This document shows positions 5,851 to 14,017 of a stretch of 21,015 bases of DNA, in pieces. Position 1 is the stretch's first letter. The number at the start of each line of letters is the position of its first letter. The DNA comes from DATMFV01 sp964651005. GTDB taxonomy: Bacteria > Verrucomicrobiota > Verrucomicrobiia > Chthoniobacterales > Chthoniobacteraceae. A program made the position numbers and the translations under genes. The notes beneath the pieces were generated by a model, which had not been told where the DNA came from, searched no databases, and saw nothing but the letters and a program-made list of their open reading frames with translations. The DNA lies in contig CAZYVL010000036.1 of NCBI GenBank assembly GCA_964651005.1, forward strand, positions 1 to 21,015. The letters run 5' to 3'.

Positions 5851-8697
5851 GTGTCCGAAGAGAAGCCGTCATCCCCATCCGCCTCCGCCTCGTCTTCCCC
5901 GCTCCGGCCTCCCGCCGGGAAACCCGACTACCTCGGGGTCGGGTTCGAGAAGATCGACCACGATCTCCGCTTCCTCATGGATCGACTCGCCGAGGTGCTC
6001 GAAAGCCTTGGCCAAGGCGAGATGGCCGCCTTCCTGCCGTGGCGGGATGCGCCGCCGCCCGGGGCGGAGACGCCCGCCCGGATGGGCCAGGTCTACTCCA
6101 TCGCCTTCCAGCTTCTGAACATGGTGGAGGAGTTGGCGTCCGCCGAGATGCGTGCGCTGCGGGAGCGGGCCGAAGGCCCCGGCGCGGAACACGGCCTCTG
6201 GGGGAGCCAGCTCGCGCGGCTCGCGCAGAGCGGCTTCACGGAAGGGCAGATCGCCGAGACGCTCCCGCGCGTGCGCGTGGAAGCCGTGCTCACGGCGCAC
6301 CCGACGGAGGCCAAGCGCCTTGCCGTGCTGGAGCAGCACCGCGCCCTCTTCGGCCTCATGGAAGCGCGCGAGAACCCGCTGCTGACCCCCTCGGAAGCCG
6401 CCTCGCTGCGGGAAAAAATCACCGCCACGCTGGAGCGGCTCTGGCGCACGGGCGAAATCCTCACGCACAAGCCGCGCGTTTCCGACGAGCTGCGCAACGT
6501 GATGCACTATCTGCGCGATGTCTTCCCGACCGTGCTCCCGAAGCTCGACGAGCGGCTCCGGTTCGCCTGGGCGGATGCCGGGTTCGACCCCGCGCTGCTC
6601 CGGGGGAGGGAGCCGCAAATCCGCTTTGGCAACTGGGTGGGCGGGGACCGCGACGGCCATCCGCTGGTGACGCCGGAAGTCACCGCCCAAACCCTCCGCT
6701 CCCTGCGGCTCAACGCCTTGGTGATGCTGCACGGGCGGCTCGGCGCGCTTTCGGAAAAGATGAGCCTCTCCGCCCGCGTGCAGCTCCCCCCGGCGCGGCT
6801 GCGCGAAGGGCGCGAACGGTTGATCGTGGAGCTGGGGGACCGCGCCCGGCCCGTGCTGCTGACGCACGGCGACGAGCCGTGGCGGCAGTTCGTCAATCTC
6901 CTCCAGGCGCGGCTTCCCCTGGAGATGGAAGCGGGCGGGGCGGCGCAGGAGGGCGAGGCGGGGTACCGCTTCGCCCATGAGCTTGCGGCGGATTTGCAGC
7001 TTCTCGACGCCTCGCTGCGCGAGGTCGGGGCCGACCGGCTGGCCGACGGCGATGTGCATCCCGTGCTGCGGGCGGTGGAGCTTTTCGGTTTCCACCTGGC
7101 GCAGTTGGATTCGCGGCAAAACTCCGCCTTTCACGACGTTGCGCTCTCCCAGTTGCTCACCGCCGCCGGGCTGGACGGGAGCCAGTTCGGCGAATGGCCA
7201 GAGGCCGAGCGGCTCCGCTTTCTGGAGAAGGAACTCCGCTCGCCGCGTCCGTTCCTCCACGCGGGCGTCTCCGCCGGGGAAGAGGCGGATGCCGTTCTGG
7301 GCGGCTTCCGCGTGCTCGCGGCGCACGCCCAACGCAACGGGACGGCGGGCCTCGGCGCGTTGATCGTCAGCATGACGCGGCAGCTCTCCGACCTGCTGGT
7401 GGTCTACCTGCTTGCCCGCGAGGCGGGCCTGGCGCGGCAGACGCCCGAGGGGTTGGCGTGCATGCTTCCCGTGGTGCCGCTTTTCGAAACCATCGACGAT
7501 CTCGACCGCGCGCCGGAAATCTTGCGCCGCTTTATCGAACACCCGGTCACGCGCCGCAGCCTGCGCTGGCAGGCGCGGATGGCCGCCGAGCAGCGGGGCG
7601 AGGCGCGCGGCTCCGGGGAGGAGGAGCCGCTTGTCCAGCAGGTGATGGTCGGCTACAGCGATTCCAACAAGGACGCCGGGATTCTCGCCTGCCAATGGGC
7701 GTTGCAGAAGGCGCAGAGCGCCCTTGCCGAAATCGCGCGGGGGAACGGGATCGTCCTGCGCTGTTTTCACGGCCGGGGCGGCACGATCAGCCGGGGCGCG
7801 GGGCCGACCGACCGCTTTCTCGAAGCACTGCCGTACGCCTCGCTCGGCGGGCAGGTCCGCGTGACCGAGCAGGGGGAGACGATCGCGCAGAAGTTCGCGA
7901 ATCTGGAGACTGCCGCCTACAACCTCGAACTGCTCGTCGCCGGGGTCTGCGCCACGACGCTGCGGCACGAATGCGCCGCACCACCGGAGCACGGGCTGGA
8001 GCCGGTGATGGAGCGGCTCGCCCGGATGAGCGAGAACGCGTACCGCTCGTTGCTGGAGGCCGACGGGTTCATGACCTTCTACCGGCAGGCCACCCCGATC
8101 GACGCGCTGGAGCATAGCCGCATCGGCTCCCGCCCGGCGCGCCGGACCGGCCAGCCGACGCTGCGCGATCTCCGCGCCATCCCGTGGGTGTTTTCGTGGA
8201 ACCAGGCACGCTTCTACGTGCCGGGCTGGTACGGCGTCGGCTCCGCGCTCGCGGAACTGGAGGGGGCCGCGCCGGAAGATTTCGCGCGGCTCGCGCGGGG
8301 GATGAAGGCGTGGCCTTTTCTCGACTATCTTTTCACGAACGTCGAATCGAGCCTCGCGAGCACCGATCTCGCGCTCATGCGCGCCTATGCCGCGCTCGTG
8401 GAGGACGAGGCGTTGCGCGCGCGCATTTTCGGGATGATCGAGCAGGAGTGGGAGAAGACGCGGGCCACCCTGGAGGCGCTGCGCGGGCGCTCGATGGCGG
8501 CGCGCCGCCCGAAGATGCTCAAGACGCTCCAACTCCGCGCCGAGGCGCTGCGCGTCCTGCACGGGCAGGAGATCGCGCTTCTGGGCCAGTGGCGCGGGCT
8601 GCGCGCCCGGGGCGAGGAAGCGGCGGCGGACGCCATGCTCCCGGAGCTGCTCCTCTGCATCAACGCGATCGCCAGCGGGCTGCGGACGACGGGGTAG
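5851..8697 (+). CDS. ppc: phosphoenolpyruvate carboxylase
   Basis: This enzyme carboxylates phosphoenolpyruvate with bicarbonate to oxaloacetate and phosphate, an irreversible Mg-dependent anaplerotic reaction in the cytosol. The product is 948 residues, within the family range (E. coli 883). Catalytic motifs are all present and in order: VLTAHPTEAKR at 146-156 with catalytic H150; GNWVGGDRDGH at 260-270; GYSDSNKDAG at 601-610; FHGRGGTISRGAGP at 639-652 with the Arg residues that bind PEP and the bicarbonate loop; and GSRPARR. The C-terminus ends TG, like the conserved buried tail of the family. The N-terminal 26 residues are Ser/Pro-rich and probably disordered. The start is GTG 5851, supported by an AGGTGAG Shine-Dalgarno about 10 bases upstream (5836-5842). 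It is convergent with the guanylyltransferase gene, only 15 bases apart at the stops, with no obvious terminator. Confidence 0.98.
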   Translation: MSEEKPSSPSASASSSPLRPPAGKPDYLGVGFEKIDHDLRFLMDRLAEVLESLGQGEMAAFLPWRDAPPPGAETPARMGQVYSIAFQLLNMVEELASAEMRALRERAEGPGAEHGLWGSQLARLAQSGFTEGQIAETLPRVRVEAVLTAHPTEAKRLAVLEQHRALFGLMEARENPLLTPSEAASLREKITATLERLWRTGEILTHKPRVSDELRNVMHYLRDVFPTVLPKLDERLRFAWADAGFDPALLRGREPQIRFGNWVGGDRDGHPLVTPEVTAQTLRSLRLNALVMLHGRLGALSEKMSLSARVQLPPARLREGRERLIVELGDRARPVLLTHGDEPWRQFVNLLQARLPLEMEAGGAAQEGEAGYRFAHELAADLQLLDASLREVGADRLADGDVHPVLRAVELFGFHLAQLDSRQNSAFHDVALSQLLTAAGLDGSQFGEWPEAERLRFLEKELRSPRPFLHAGVSAGEEADAVLGGFRVLAAHAQRNGTAGLGALIVSMTRQLSDLLVVYLLAREAGLARQTPEGLACMLPVVPLFETIDDLDRAPEILRRFIEHPVTRRSLRWQARMAAEQRGEARGSGEEEPLVQQVMVGYSDSNKDAGILACQWALQKAQSALAEIARGNGIVLRCFHGRGGTISRGAGPTDRFLEALPYASLGGQVRVTEQGETIAQKFANLETAAYNLELLVAGVCATTLRHECAAPPEHGLEPVMERLARMSENAYRSLLEADGFMTFYRQATPIDALEHSRIGSRPARRTGQPTLRDLRAIPWVFSWNQARFYVPGWYGVGSALAELEGAAPEDFARLARGMKAWPFLDYLFTNVESSLASTDLALMRAYAALVEDEALRARIFGMIEQEWEKTRATLEALRGRSMAARRPKMLKTLQLRAEALRVLHGQEIALLGQWRGLRARGEEAAADAMLPELLLCINAIASGLRTTG

Positions 8698-8712
8698 AGA
8701 AGGCGGGGCGGC

Positions 8713-9792
8713 CTACTGCAACTCCGGCGGGAGCTTCGCGACGAGGTGCTTGATCTTGTCGGCCTCCGCGCGCTTGCACACCAGCAGGGCATCGGGCGTC
8801 TGCACGACGATGAGGTCTTCCACGCCGACGAGCGCCACGCGGACCTTCGGGTCGGCAAAAACGATGTTGCGGGCGGCGTCGAGCGTGCTCACCACGCCGC
8901 TTGCGGCGTTCTCCGCCGCGTCGGTTTCCCAGTATTTCGCCGCCGCGATCCAGCTCCCCACGTCGTCCCAGTCGAACGCGGCCTCCACCTCCAGCACCCG
9001 CGCCGCCTTTTCCATCACGGCGTAGTCGATGGAGATCTTCGGCAGGGCGGGAAACCCCGAGGCGATCAACTCCGGCAGGCCCGCTTCCGGGGCCGCGCAG
9101 AACGTGGAGACAAACGCCGCCAGCTCGGGCGCGTGGCGCTCCAGCTCGCCGCGCAGCGCCGGGAGCGTCCAGACGAACATCCCGGCGTTCCAGCGGAAAT
9201 TCCCCGCGCGCAGGAACGCCGCCGCCGTTTCCGCGTCCGGCTTCTCGCGAAAGCATTGCACTTCGAAGACGCCTGCTGCTCCCGATGCTCCTTCCACGGT
9301 GGCGGGGCTGCCCTGCTCGATGTAGCCGAAGGAGGGGCACGCCCACGTCGGGCGGATGCCGACCGTCACCGGGCACTCCCCCTGCCGCGCGGCGGCCACG
9401 GCGGCGGTCAGCGTGTTCTGGAACCCGGCCACGTCCGCGATAAGCTGGTCGGCGGGGAGGACGATCATCGTCGCCTTTGGGTCGCGCCGGGCGACCCACG
9501 CCGCCCCGAGCGCGATGGCGGGGGCCGTGTCGCGTTTGGCCGGTTCGGCCACGATGTTCTCGGGCGGGAGCCCGGAGGCGAGCGCGCGCACCGCCGCCTC
9601 CTGCTCGCGGTTGGTCAGGATCAGGACGCGCTCCGGCGCCACGAGGCCGCGCAGCCGGGCCAGCGTGGTTTCCAGCAGCGTCTCGCCGGAGAAGAGGGAA
9701 AGGAGCTGTTTCGGCTTTGCCCGTCGGCTCAGCGGCCAGAAGCGTTCCCCGCTCCCCCCGGCCAGCACCATTGCGTAAAGATCGGAAGACAT
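8713..9792 (-). CDS. manC: mannose-1-phosphate guanylyltransferase (short form)
   Basis: This enzyme makes GDP-mannose from mannose 1-phosphate and GTP, the precursor for mannose, fucose and related sugars in exopolysaccharide, LPS or glycoproteins. The 359-residue product has the nucleotidyltransferase signature LAGGSGERFWPLSRRAKPK at 10-28 (GTP and Mg binding). It also has the PADQLI strand, FREKP, NFRWNAGMFVW, and the DYAVMEKA and DWDDVGSW segments of the catalytic core. It ends with a partial left-handed beta-helix and lacks the C-terminal phosphomannose isomerase cupin domain of bifunctional ManC/AlgA, so it is the single-function form. The ATG at 9790-9792 has no clear Shine-Dalgarno. 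It is divergent from the small membrane protein at 9872 (79 bases apart) and not clustered with other sugar-nucleotide genes. A different hexose-1-phosphate NTP transferase cannot be wholly excluded. Confidence 0.93.
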   Translation of the reverse strand: MSSDLYAMVLAGGSGERFWPLSRRAKPKQLLSLFSGETLLETTLARLRGLVAPERVLILTNREQEAAVRALASGLPPENIVAEPAKRDTAPAIALGAAWVARRDPKATMIVLPADQLIADVAGFQNTLTAAVAAARQGECPVTVGIRPTWACPSFGYIEQGSPATVEGASGAAGVFEVQCFREKPDAETAAAFLRAGNFRWNAGMFVWTLPALRGELERHAPELAAFVSTFCAAPEAGLPELIASGFPALPKISIDYAVMEKAARVLEVEAAFDWDDVGSWIAAAKYWETDAAENAASGVVSTLDAARNIVFADPKVRVALVGVEDLIVVQTPDALLVCKRAEADKIKHLVAKLPPELQ

Positions 9793-9871
9793 GGAACGCG
9801 CAATCTGGCTTGCAACTTGGCGGCGTCAAACAAATAGTGACCGCGAGCCTTCCATTCCCAGCCACGCGCCC

Positions 9872-10162
9872 ATGCCAAAGCCTCTCTTCAAATCCGAACG
9901 GCCCGTCCAGAGCCTCGTCACCATCACCCAGACGGCGGTGAGTTGCGGCGTCGGCCTCTGGCTGGCGGGCAAACTCCAGAACCAGGCCCGGCGCAACACC
10001 GCCCTGGCGATGTTTTCCGTCGGCGCGCTCTCCACGCTGCCGCTCGTCTACGACCTCGTTTCGCGGAAGATCAGCGGGCCGAAGACCGAGCGCGGGATGC
10101 GCCGCAGGCTGGAGTCGATCCGGGAGGATTCCGGGTTCGCCGATGACGCCGAGATCGTCTGA
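9872..10162 (+). CDS. small membrane protein, hypothetical
   Basis: This 96-residue protein of unknown function has two hydrophobic stretches: about residues 13-34 (SLVTITQTAVSCGVGLWLAG) and 43-61 (TALAMFSVGALSTLPLVYDLV). A short basic loop containing QNQARRN lies between them, suggesting a two-helix hairpin in the inner membrane with both ends cytosolic. The C-terminal third is charged (KTERGMRRRLESIRED, then an acidic end). The ATG at 9872 is chosen because the upstream part of the frame covers the divergent intergenic region and has an unnatural composition; no Shine-Dalgarno is evident. Downstream, 161 bases separate it from accB, with a promoter-like element between, so it is probably not part of the acc operon. 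No homologous family is recognised. Confidence 0.65.
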   Translation: MPKPLFKSERPVQSLVTITQTAVSCGVGLWLAGKLQNQARRNTALAMFSVGALSTLPLVYDLVSRKISGPKTERGMRRRLESIREDSGFADDAEIV

Positions 10163-10208
10163 GGCGCCGCCCCTCCGGCACCCCGGAGCACCCGCCCGAT
10201 ACTCTTTC

Positions 10209-10237
10209 TTGACCTCGGGAGGGGGGCCGGATTCAAT
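10209..10237 (+). promoter_or_regulatory. candidate sigma70-type promoter for accBC
   Basis: TTGACC (10209-10214) is separated by 17 bases from TTCAAT (10232-10237), matching the consensus at 5 of 6 and 4 of 6 positions with ideal spacing. It precedes accB by 86 bases and is the best promoter-like element in this intergenic region. Confidence 0.4.
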
Positions 10238-10260
10238 GCGGCTTCGGGTTTTACCGCATT
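10235..10260 (+). promoter_or_regulatory. dyad overlapping the accBC promoter, possible operator or leader hairpin
   Basis: AATGCGG (10235-10241) and CCGCATT (10254-10260) are perfect 7-bp inverted repeats around a 12-base spacer. The left arm overlaps the candidate -10 element, a typical position for a repressor operator. As RNA it could also form a hairpin near the 5' end of the accB leader. Confidence 0.4.
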
Positions 10261-10310
10261 TCGTCGCGTTTCGCCCCGCTTTTACTCACGTTATCTCTGT
10301 TTTCACCCTC

Positions 10311-10318
10311 AAAGGAGG
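10311..10318 (+). promoter_or_regulatory. consensus Shine-Dalgarno fixing a TTG start
   Basis: AAAGGAGG lies five bases before TTG 10324. It is the strongest ribosome-binding site in the window, where most genes have none. It supports initiation at the rare TTG codon of accB, since no ATG or GTG near the expected N-terminus fits. Confidence 0.85.
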
Positions 10319-10323
10319 CGCTT

Positions 10324-10782
10324 TTGGACATCAAAGACATCAAAGCTCTCATCGACATGATGAGGAAGAACGACCTCTCTGTTTTCAAAATGGAGCAGGA
10401 GGGGTTCAAAATCACCCTCAAGCGCGGCCAGGAGCCGGTCATCACGACGCTCGCCGCCGCATCCGCCCTGGCAGCCCCCGCTCCCGCGCCTGCTCTGGCA
10501 GCGGCCCCGGCGGCGGCCACTCCGGCTCCCGCCGCCCCGGCTGAAACCTTCCGGGAGATCACTTCGCCGATGGTCGGCACCTTCTACGGCTCCCCTTCGC
10601 CCGATTCGCCCGCCTACGTCCAGGTCGGCCAGGCCGTCACGCCCGACACCGTGGTCTGCATCGTCGAGGCGATGAAGGTCATGAACGAGATCAAGGCCGA
10701 AATCAGCGGCGTCGTCGCCGAAATCTGCGTGGAGAACGGCAAGCCGGTCCAGTTTGGACAAGCCCTCTTCAAGGTGAAGTAG
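10324..10782 (+). CDS. accB: acetyl-CoA carboxylase biotin carboxyl carrier protein
   Basis: This is the biotin carrier subunit (BCCP) of acetyl-CoA carboxylase. Its biotin is carboxylated by AccC and then passes the carboxyl group to acetyl-CoA, making malonyl-CoA for fatty acid synthesis. The product is 152 residues (E. coli 156). It has an N-terminal helix DIKDIKALIDMMRKNDL, a flexible Ala/Pro linker (about residues 45-75), and a C-terminal biotinyl domain starting ITSPMVGTFY. The biotinylation motif EAMKVMNEI places the modified lysine at K118, and the BCCP thumb-like segment SPDSPAYVQVG is present. Translation starts at TTG 10324, supported by a consensus AAAGGAGG five bases upstream. 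It is followed 16 bases later by accC, the classic accBC operon. The window holds no accA or accD. Confidence 0.97.
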   Translation: MDIKDIKALIDMMRKNDLSVFKMEQEGFKITLKRGQEPVITTLAAASALAAPAPAPALAAAPAAATPAPAAPAETFREITSPMVGTFYGSPSPDSPAYVQVGQAVTPDTVVCIVEAMKVMNEIKAEISGVVAEICVENGKPVQFGQALFKVK

Positions 10783-10798
10783 GCTCCTTTCTTCCACG

Positions 10799-12163
10799 AT
10801 GTTTGACAAAATCCTGATCGCCAACCGCGGCGAAATCGCCTTGCGCGTCATCCGCGCCTGCAAGGAACTCGGCATCCGCACCGTGGCGGTCTACTCCGAG
10901 GCGGACGTCGATTCCATGCACGTCCAGCTCGCCGACGAGGCGATCTGCATCGGCCCCGCCCCGAGCGCGCAAAGCTATCTGAAAATCGACCGGATCATCT
11001 CTGCCGCCGAGATCGCCGATGTCGATGCCATCCACCCCGGCTACGGGTTTCTCTCCGAAAACGCGCATTTCGCAGAGCTTTGTGGGCGCTGCAACATCAA
11101 GTTCATCGGGCCGCCCTCCGGGGCGATCCGCTCCATGGGCGACAAAAACGTCGCTCGCGACACCGCGCGCAGCGCCGGGGTGCCCGTCACGCCCGGCAGC
11201 GACGGGTGCGTGGAAACCGAGCAGGAAGCGTTGCGCGTCGCGCGCAAGGTCGGCTACCCGGTGATGATCAAGGCGGTCGCCGGAGGCGGCGGCAAGGGGA
11301 TGCGCCCCGCGCACAACGACATCAGCCTCGTGCAAAGCTTCCACGCCGCGCGGATGGAGGCGGAAAAGGCGTTCGGCAACTCCGGCGTCTACATCGAGAA
11401 GCTCATTGAGAACCCGCGCCACATCGAGTTCCAGATCATGGCCGATACCCACGGGAGCGTGGTTCACCTCGGCGAGCGCGACTGCTCCATCCAGCGTCGC
11501 AACCAGAAGATCATCGAAGAGTGCCCCTCGCCGGTGATGAACGAAGAGCTTCGCAAAAAGATGGGCGAGGCTTCCGTGCGGCTCGCGGAGTCGGTCGGCT
11601 ACGTCGGCGCGGGGACGATGGAGTACCTGGTGGACGACAAGGGGAACTTCTATTTCATGGAGATGAACACCCGCATCCAGGTGGAGCACACCATCACCGA
11701 GGAGGCGTACGGGTGCGATCTCGTCAAGGAGCAGATCCGCATCGCGGCGGGCGAGGAGCTGACCTCCTACGTGCGCGACGCCAAGCTGCGCTACCACGCC
11801 ATCCAGTGCCGCATCAACGCGGAAGACCCCTTCCACAAATTCCAGCCCAGCCCGGGCCGGATCGAGCTGTACTACCAGCCGGGCGGGCGCGGCGTCCGCG
11901 TCGATACGCACGCCTACGCCGGGTACACCGTCCCGCCGCACTACGACTCGATGATCGCCAAGCTGATCGCCATCGGCACCACCCGCTCCAACGCGATTGC
12001 CCGGATGACGCGCGGCCTCGGCGACTACCTCATCACCGGGATCAAGACGACCATCCCCTTCCAGCAGGAGATCATGCGCAACCCGGACTTCATCCGGGGC
12101 GACTACAACACCGGCTTCGTGGAGAAGGCGATGGCCTCCGGGACGGCGTTTTTCAACCGCTGA
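10799..12163 (+). CDS. accC: acetyl-CoA carboxylase, biotin carboxylase subunit
   Basis: This subunit carboxylates the biotin of AccB with bicarbonate and ATP in the cytosol, the first half-reaction of malonyl-CoA formation. The product is 454 residues (E. coli 449). It begins MFDKILIANRGEIALRVIRA, the biotin carboxylase N-terminal domain. The ATP-grasp glycine loop GGGGKGMR lies at 162-169. The bicarbonate/catalytic segment FMEMNTRIQVEH gives E288, N290, R292 and E296, the same positions as in the E. coli enzyme. The segment after it reads TITEEAYGCDLVKEQIRIAAG. The C-terminal domain is complete. The ATG at 10799 follows accB by 16 bases, so the two are cotranscribed. It is convergent with the DUF4340 gene, separated by 31 bases that hold a short tandem repeat. 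Confidence 0.98.
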   Translation: MFDKILIANRGEIALRVIRACKELGIRTVAVYSEADVDSMHVQLADEAICIGPAPSAQSYLKIDRIISAAEIADVDAIHPGYGFLSENAHFAELCGRCNIKFIGPPSGAIRSMGDKNVARDTARSAGVPVTPGSDGCVETEQEALRVARKVGYPVMIKAVAGGGGKGMRPAHNDISLVQSFHAARMEAEKAFGNSGVYIEKLIENPRHIEFQIMADTHGSVVHLGERDCSIQRRNQKIIEECPSPVMNEELRKKMGEASVRLAESVGYVGAGTMEYLVDDKGNFYFMEMNTRIQVEHTITEEAYGCDLVKEQIRIAAGEELTSYVRDAKLRYHAIQCRINAEDPFHKFQPSPGRIELYYQPGGRGVRVDTHAYAGYTVPPHYDSMIAKLIAIGTTRSNAIARMTRGLGDYLITGIKTTIPFQQEIMRNPDFIRGDYNTGFVEKAMASGTAFFNR

Positions 12164-12173
12164 CGGCCTTTCC

Positions 12174-12194
12174 GGCTACGGGGCTACGGGGCTA
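12174..12194. repeat. 2.6 copies of an 8-bp tandem repeat
   Basis: GGCTACGG is repeated at 12174-12181 and 12182-12189, with a partial third copy to 12194, in the 31-base space between the convergent accC and DUF4340 genes. Together with the following bases it creates two successive in-frame TAG stops for the minus-strand gene. No terminator hairpin with a T run is visible here. Confidence 0.6.
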
Positions 12195-13970
12195 CTACTT
12201 GCGCAGCAGCGGCAACCGCAGCGCGCTTTCATCCGGCGCGCTCAGGAGGAAGATGCCCGGTTCGCCCTCGATCGCGCCGTAGCAACCGCCTTCCGGCACG
12301 GCAGGGCCAAGCAGGAGCCGATGCGTGGCGCCGTCGGCGGTCTTGAACGTGATGGAGCCGGTCTGTCCCCCCGGCAGCGCGCCGCCCTCGCGGCGCATCG
12401 CCGTCAGGCCGGAGAGGGTGTTGGCCATGCTCTCCGCGTGGATCGCGTCCACGGTGCCCGGCCCGTTCCCGCTTTTGCCTTCGCTTGCCACGGCCCATTT
12501 CCCGTCGCGCCGCAGCAGGGAAGCCGCCCCCGCTTCCAGCGTGGCGATCTTTCCCGGCTCGAAGTCAAAAAGCGTGAGCGAGCGCCACGTCGCCGGATCG
12601 GCCTTCAGATCGCCCAGGACCGCCGCATCCATCGCGACTACGTACGGTTCGTTCTCCGCCCGGGCGTACACCCGGTCCCCCTCCACGCTCCCGAAGGCGG
12701 CGGTCACGATCGGCTGTTCCCCCGCGAGCCCCTCGGCGGTGTTCCCGGAGGAGTAGGAAGAAAACGTCACGCGGAGTTGGGGCTCGTCGAGGCCGTATTT
12801 CGGCAGGTCCGAGGCGACATCGGAGACGAACGCGCGGATCTCCCGCGATTGCAGCGCCGCGAGGAGCGCCTTCACCTTCGCGGGGTTGACGGGGACCGCC
12901 TCCCCCTCCGCCCCTTCGCGCAGGGTCCACGCTTCCTGATGGCGCTGGAGGAGCCGCTTCGGCTTGCCGCTCCATTCCAGCGTGATGCGGTCCACCACGT
13001 CGAGGTCCACCCGGAGGAGGTGCCGGTCGCGGAAGTTGTTGGGTTGCAGCCCGAGCAGCCGCTCCACGCGCGGCGGCAGCAGGCAGACCGCGTTGCGTTC
13101 CGGCAGCCGCGCGTAGACGTTCCCCGACTTCGGGTCGCGCGCGCCGATCTCCAGCGTCACCGGCTCGTCGCGGCTGGTGGCGTAGAGCCGCACGACGGCG
13201 CGCGGCTCGCTCAGGCCGTAGCGGTTGAGGTTCGCGCCGCCATCGGGCGCGAAGCCGAGAATCCCGGTGTGGAGCACGCTGCCGATCAGGTCCACGACGG
13301 CGGTTTCCCCCGCGCGCGCTTTCAGCGGCTGGGTGAGCATCCAGTGGTTCCCCTGGCCCGCCTGCCGCGTCATCTCGATCTCCCCGGCGGGGATCTTGAG
13401 CGAAACCCGGTCCACGTGTTTGCCTTCCACTTCCGCAAGCCGGTGATCGCGGAAGGCGTCCACGGGCCGGGTGATGAGATCGCGCAGGGTGTTGGCGACG
13501 ATATGGACGTTGCGCGAGCCTTCCAGGCGCAGGTACCCCTTCCCCTCCACCGCTGCGTCCTTGCCGAAGAGAAACTCCGGCGGCGCGCCGGGGCCGAGGA
13601 GCTTGAGCTTCAGGCTCGGCTTGGAGACGCCGAAGCTCTTGAACTGCTTTTTGTCCATCTCGCCTTCCGCGAGCGTGGCCTCCTTGTGCAGCAGCCCGCA
13701 CCGGCCAAGAAGTTCGGCGACCTGGGTGGGGTCGGCCCGGTCCCGCACGGGCGTTTCCATCTCCCAGCCGCTGCCGCGCTTGCGCAGTTCGATCCGCGCC
13801 TCGCCGCTGGTGATGACGATGCCTTCGATCTTCTCCTGGTCGAAGAGGGCGACGTACTGCTGCCGCAGCGCGGCCTCCCGGGCATCCGGGCGGTGCGACT
13901 CGTAGAGGAGGATAAAACCGAAAAGCCCGGCGGCAATGGCCGCAAGCACGAGGGTGGTTCTAGTCTTCAT
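12195..13970 (-). CDS. DUF4340 domain-containing protein of a Gld-type ABC operon
   Basis: This is a 591-residue protein with an N-terminal membrane anchor (about residues 5-23, TTLVLAAIAAGLFGFILLYE) and a large exported remainder. It matches the DUF4340 pattern of repeated beta-rich modules with phrases such as KIEGIVITSGEARIELRKRG, WEMETPVRDRADPTQVAELL and KYGLDEPQLRVTF. Similar modules recur along the protein (FGVSKPSLKLKLLG, YGLSEPRAVVRLY, YGLDEPQLRVTF), suggesting three repeats. Proteins of this family are commonly encoded next to GldG-like proteins and probably act with them in the periplasm; the biochemical role is unknown. The start is ATG 13968-13970. An upstream extension of the open frame overlaps the GldG-like gene and is rejected. 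It is the last gene of the four-gene operon, 47 bases after the GldG-like gene. Confidence 0.88.
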   Translation of the reverse strand: MKTRTTLVLAAIAAGLFGFILLYESHRPDAREAALRQQYVALFDQEKIEGIVITSGEARIELRKRGSGWEMETPVRDRADPTQVAELLGRCGLLHKEATLAEGEMDKKQFKSFGVSKPSLKLKLLGPGAPPEFLFGKDAAVEGKGYLRLEGSRNVHIVANTLRDLITRPVDAFRDHRLAEVEGKHVDRVSLKIPAGEIEMTRQAGQGNHWMLTQPLKARAGETAVVDLIGSVLHTGILGFAPDGGANLNRYGLSEPRAVVRLYATSRDEPVTLEIGARDPKSGNVYARLPERNAVCLLPPRVERLLGLQPNNFRDRHLLRVDLDVVDRITLEWSGKPKRLLQRHQEAWTLREGAEGEAVPVNPAKVKALLAALQSREIRAFVSDVASDLPKYGLDEPQLRVTFSSYSSGNTAEGLAGEQPIVTAAFGSVEGDRVYARAENEPYVVAMDAAVLGDLKADPATWRSLTLFDFEPGKIATLEAGAASLLRRDGKWAVASEGKSGNGPGTVDAIHAESMANTLSGLTAMRREGGALPGGQTGSITFKTADGATHRLLLGPAVPEGGCYGAIEGEPGIFLLSAPDESALRLPLLRK

Positions 13971-14017
13971 GGTGTGGCTGGATGGCTCGGATGGCCCCAA
14001 AAGGGCTTCGCAAGAAG

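Noticed and set aside
5869..8562. 897-codon minus-strand open frame
   Set aside because: It is the exact antisense of ppc, whose catalytic motifs are unmistakable. The antisense translation is Arg/Gly/His-rich with no recognisable domain, as expected from GC-rich third positions.
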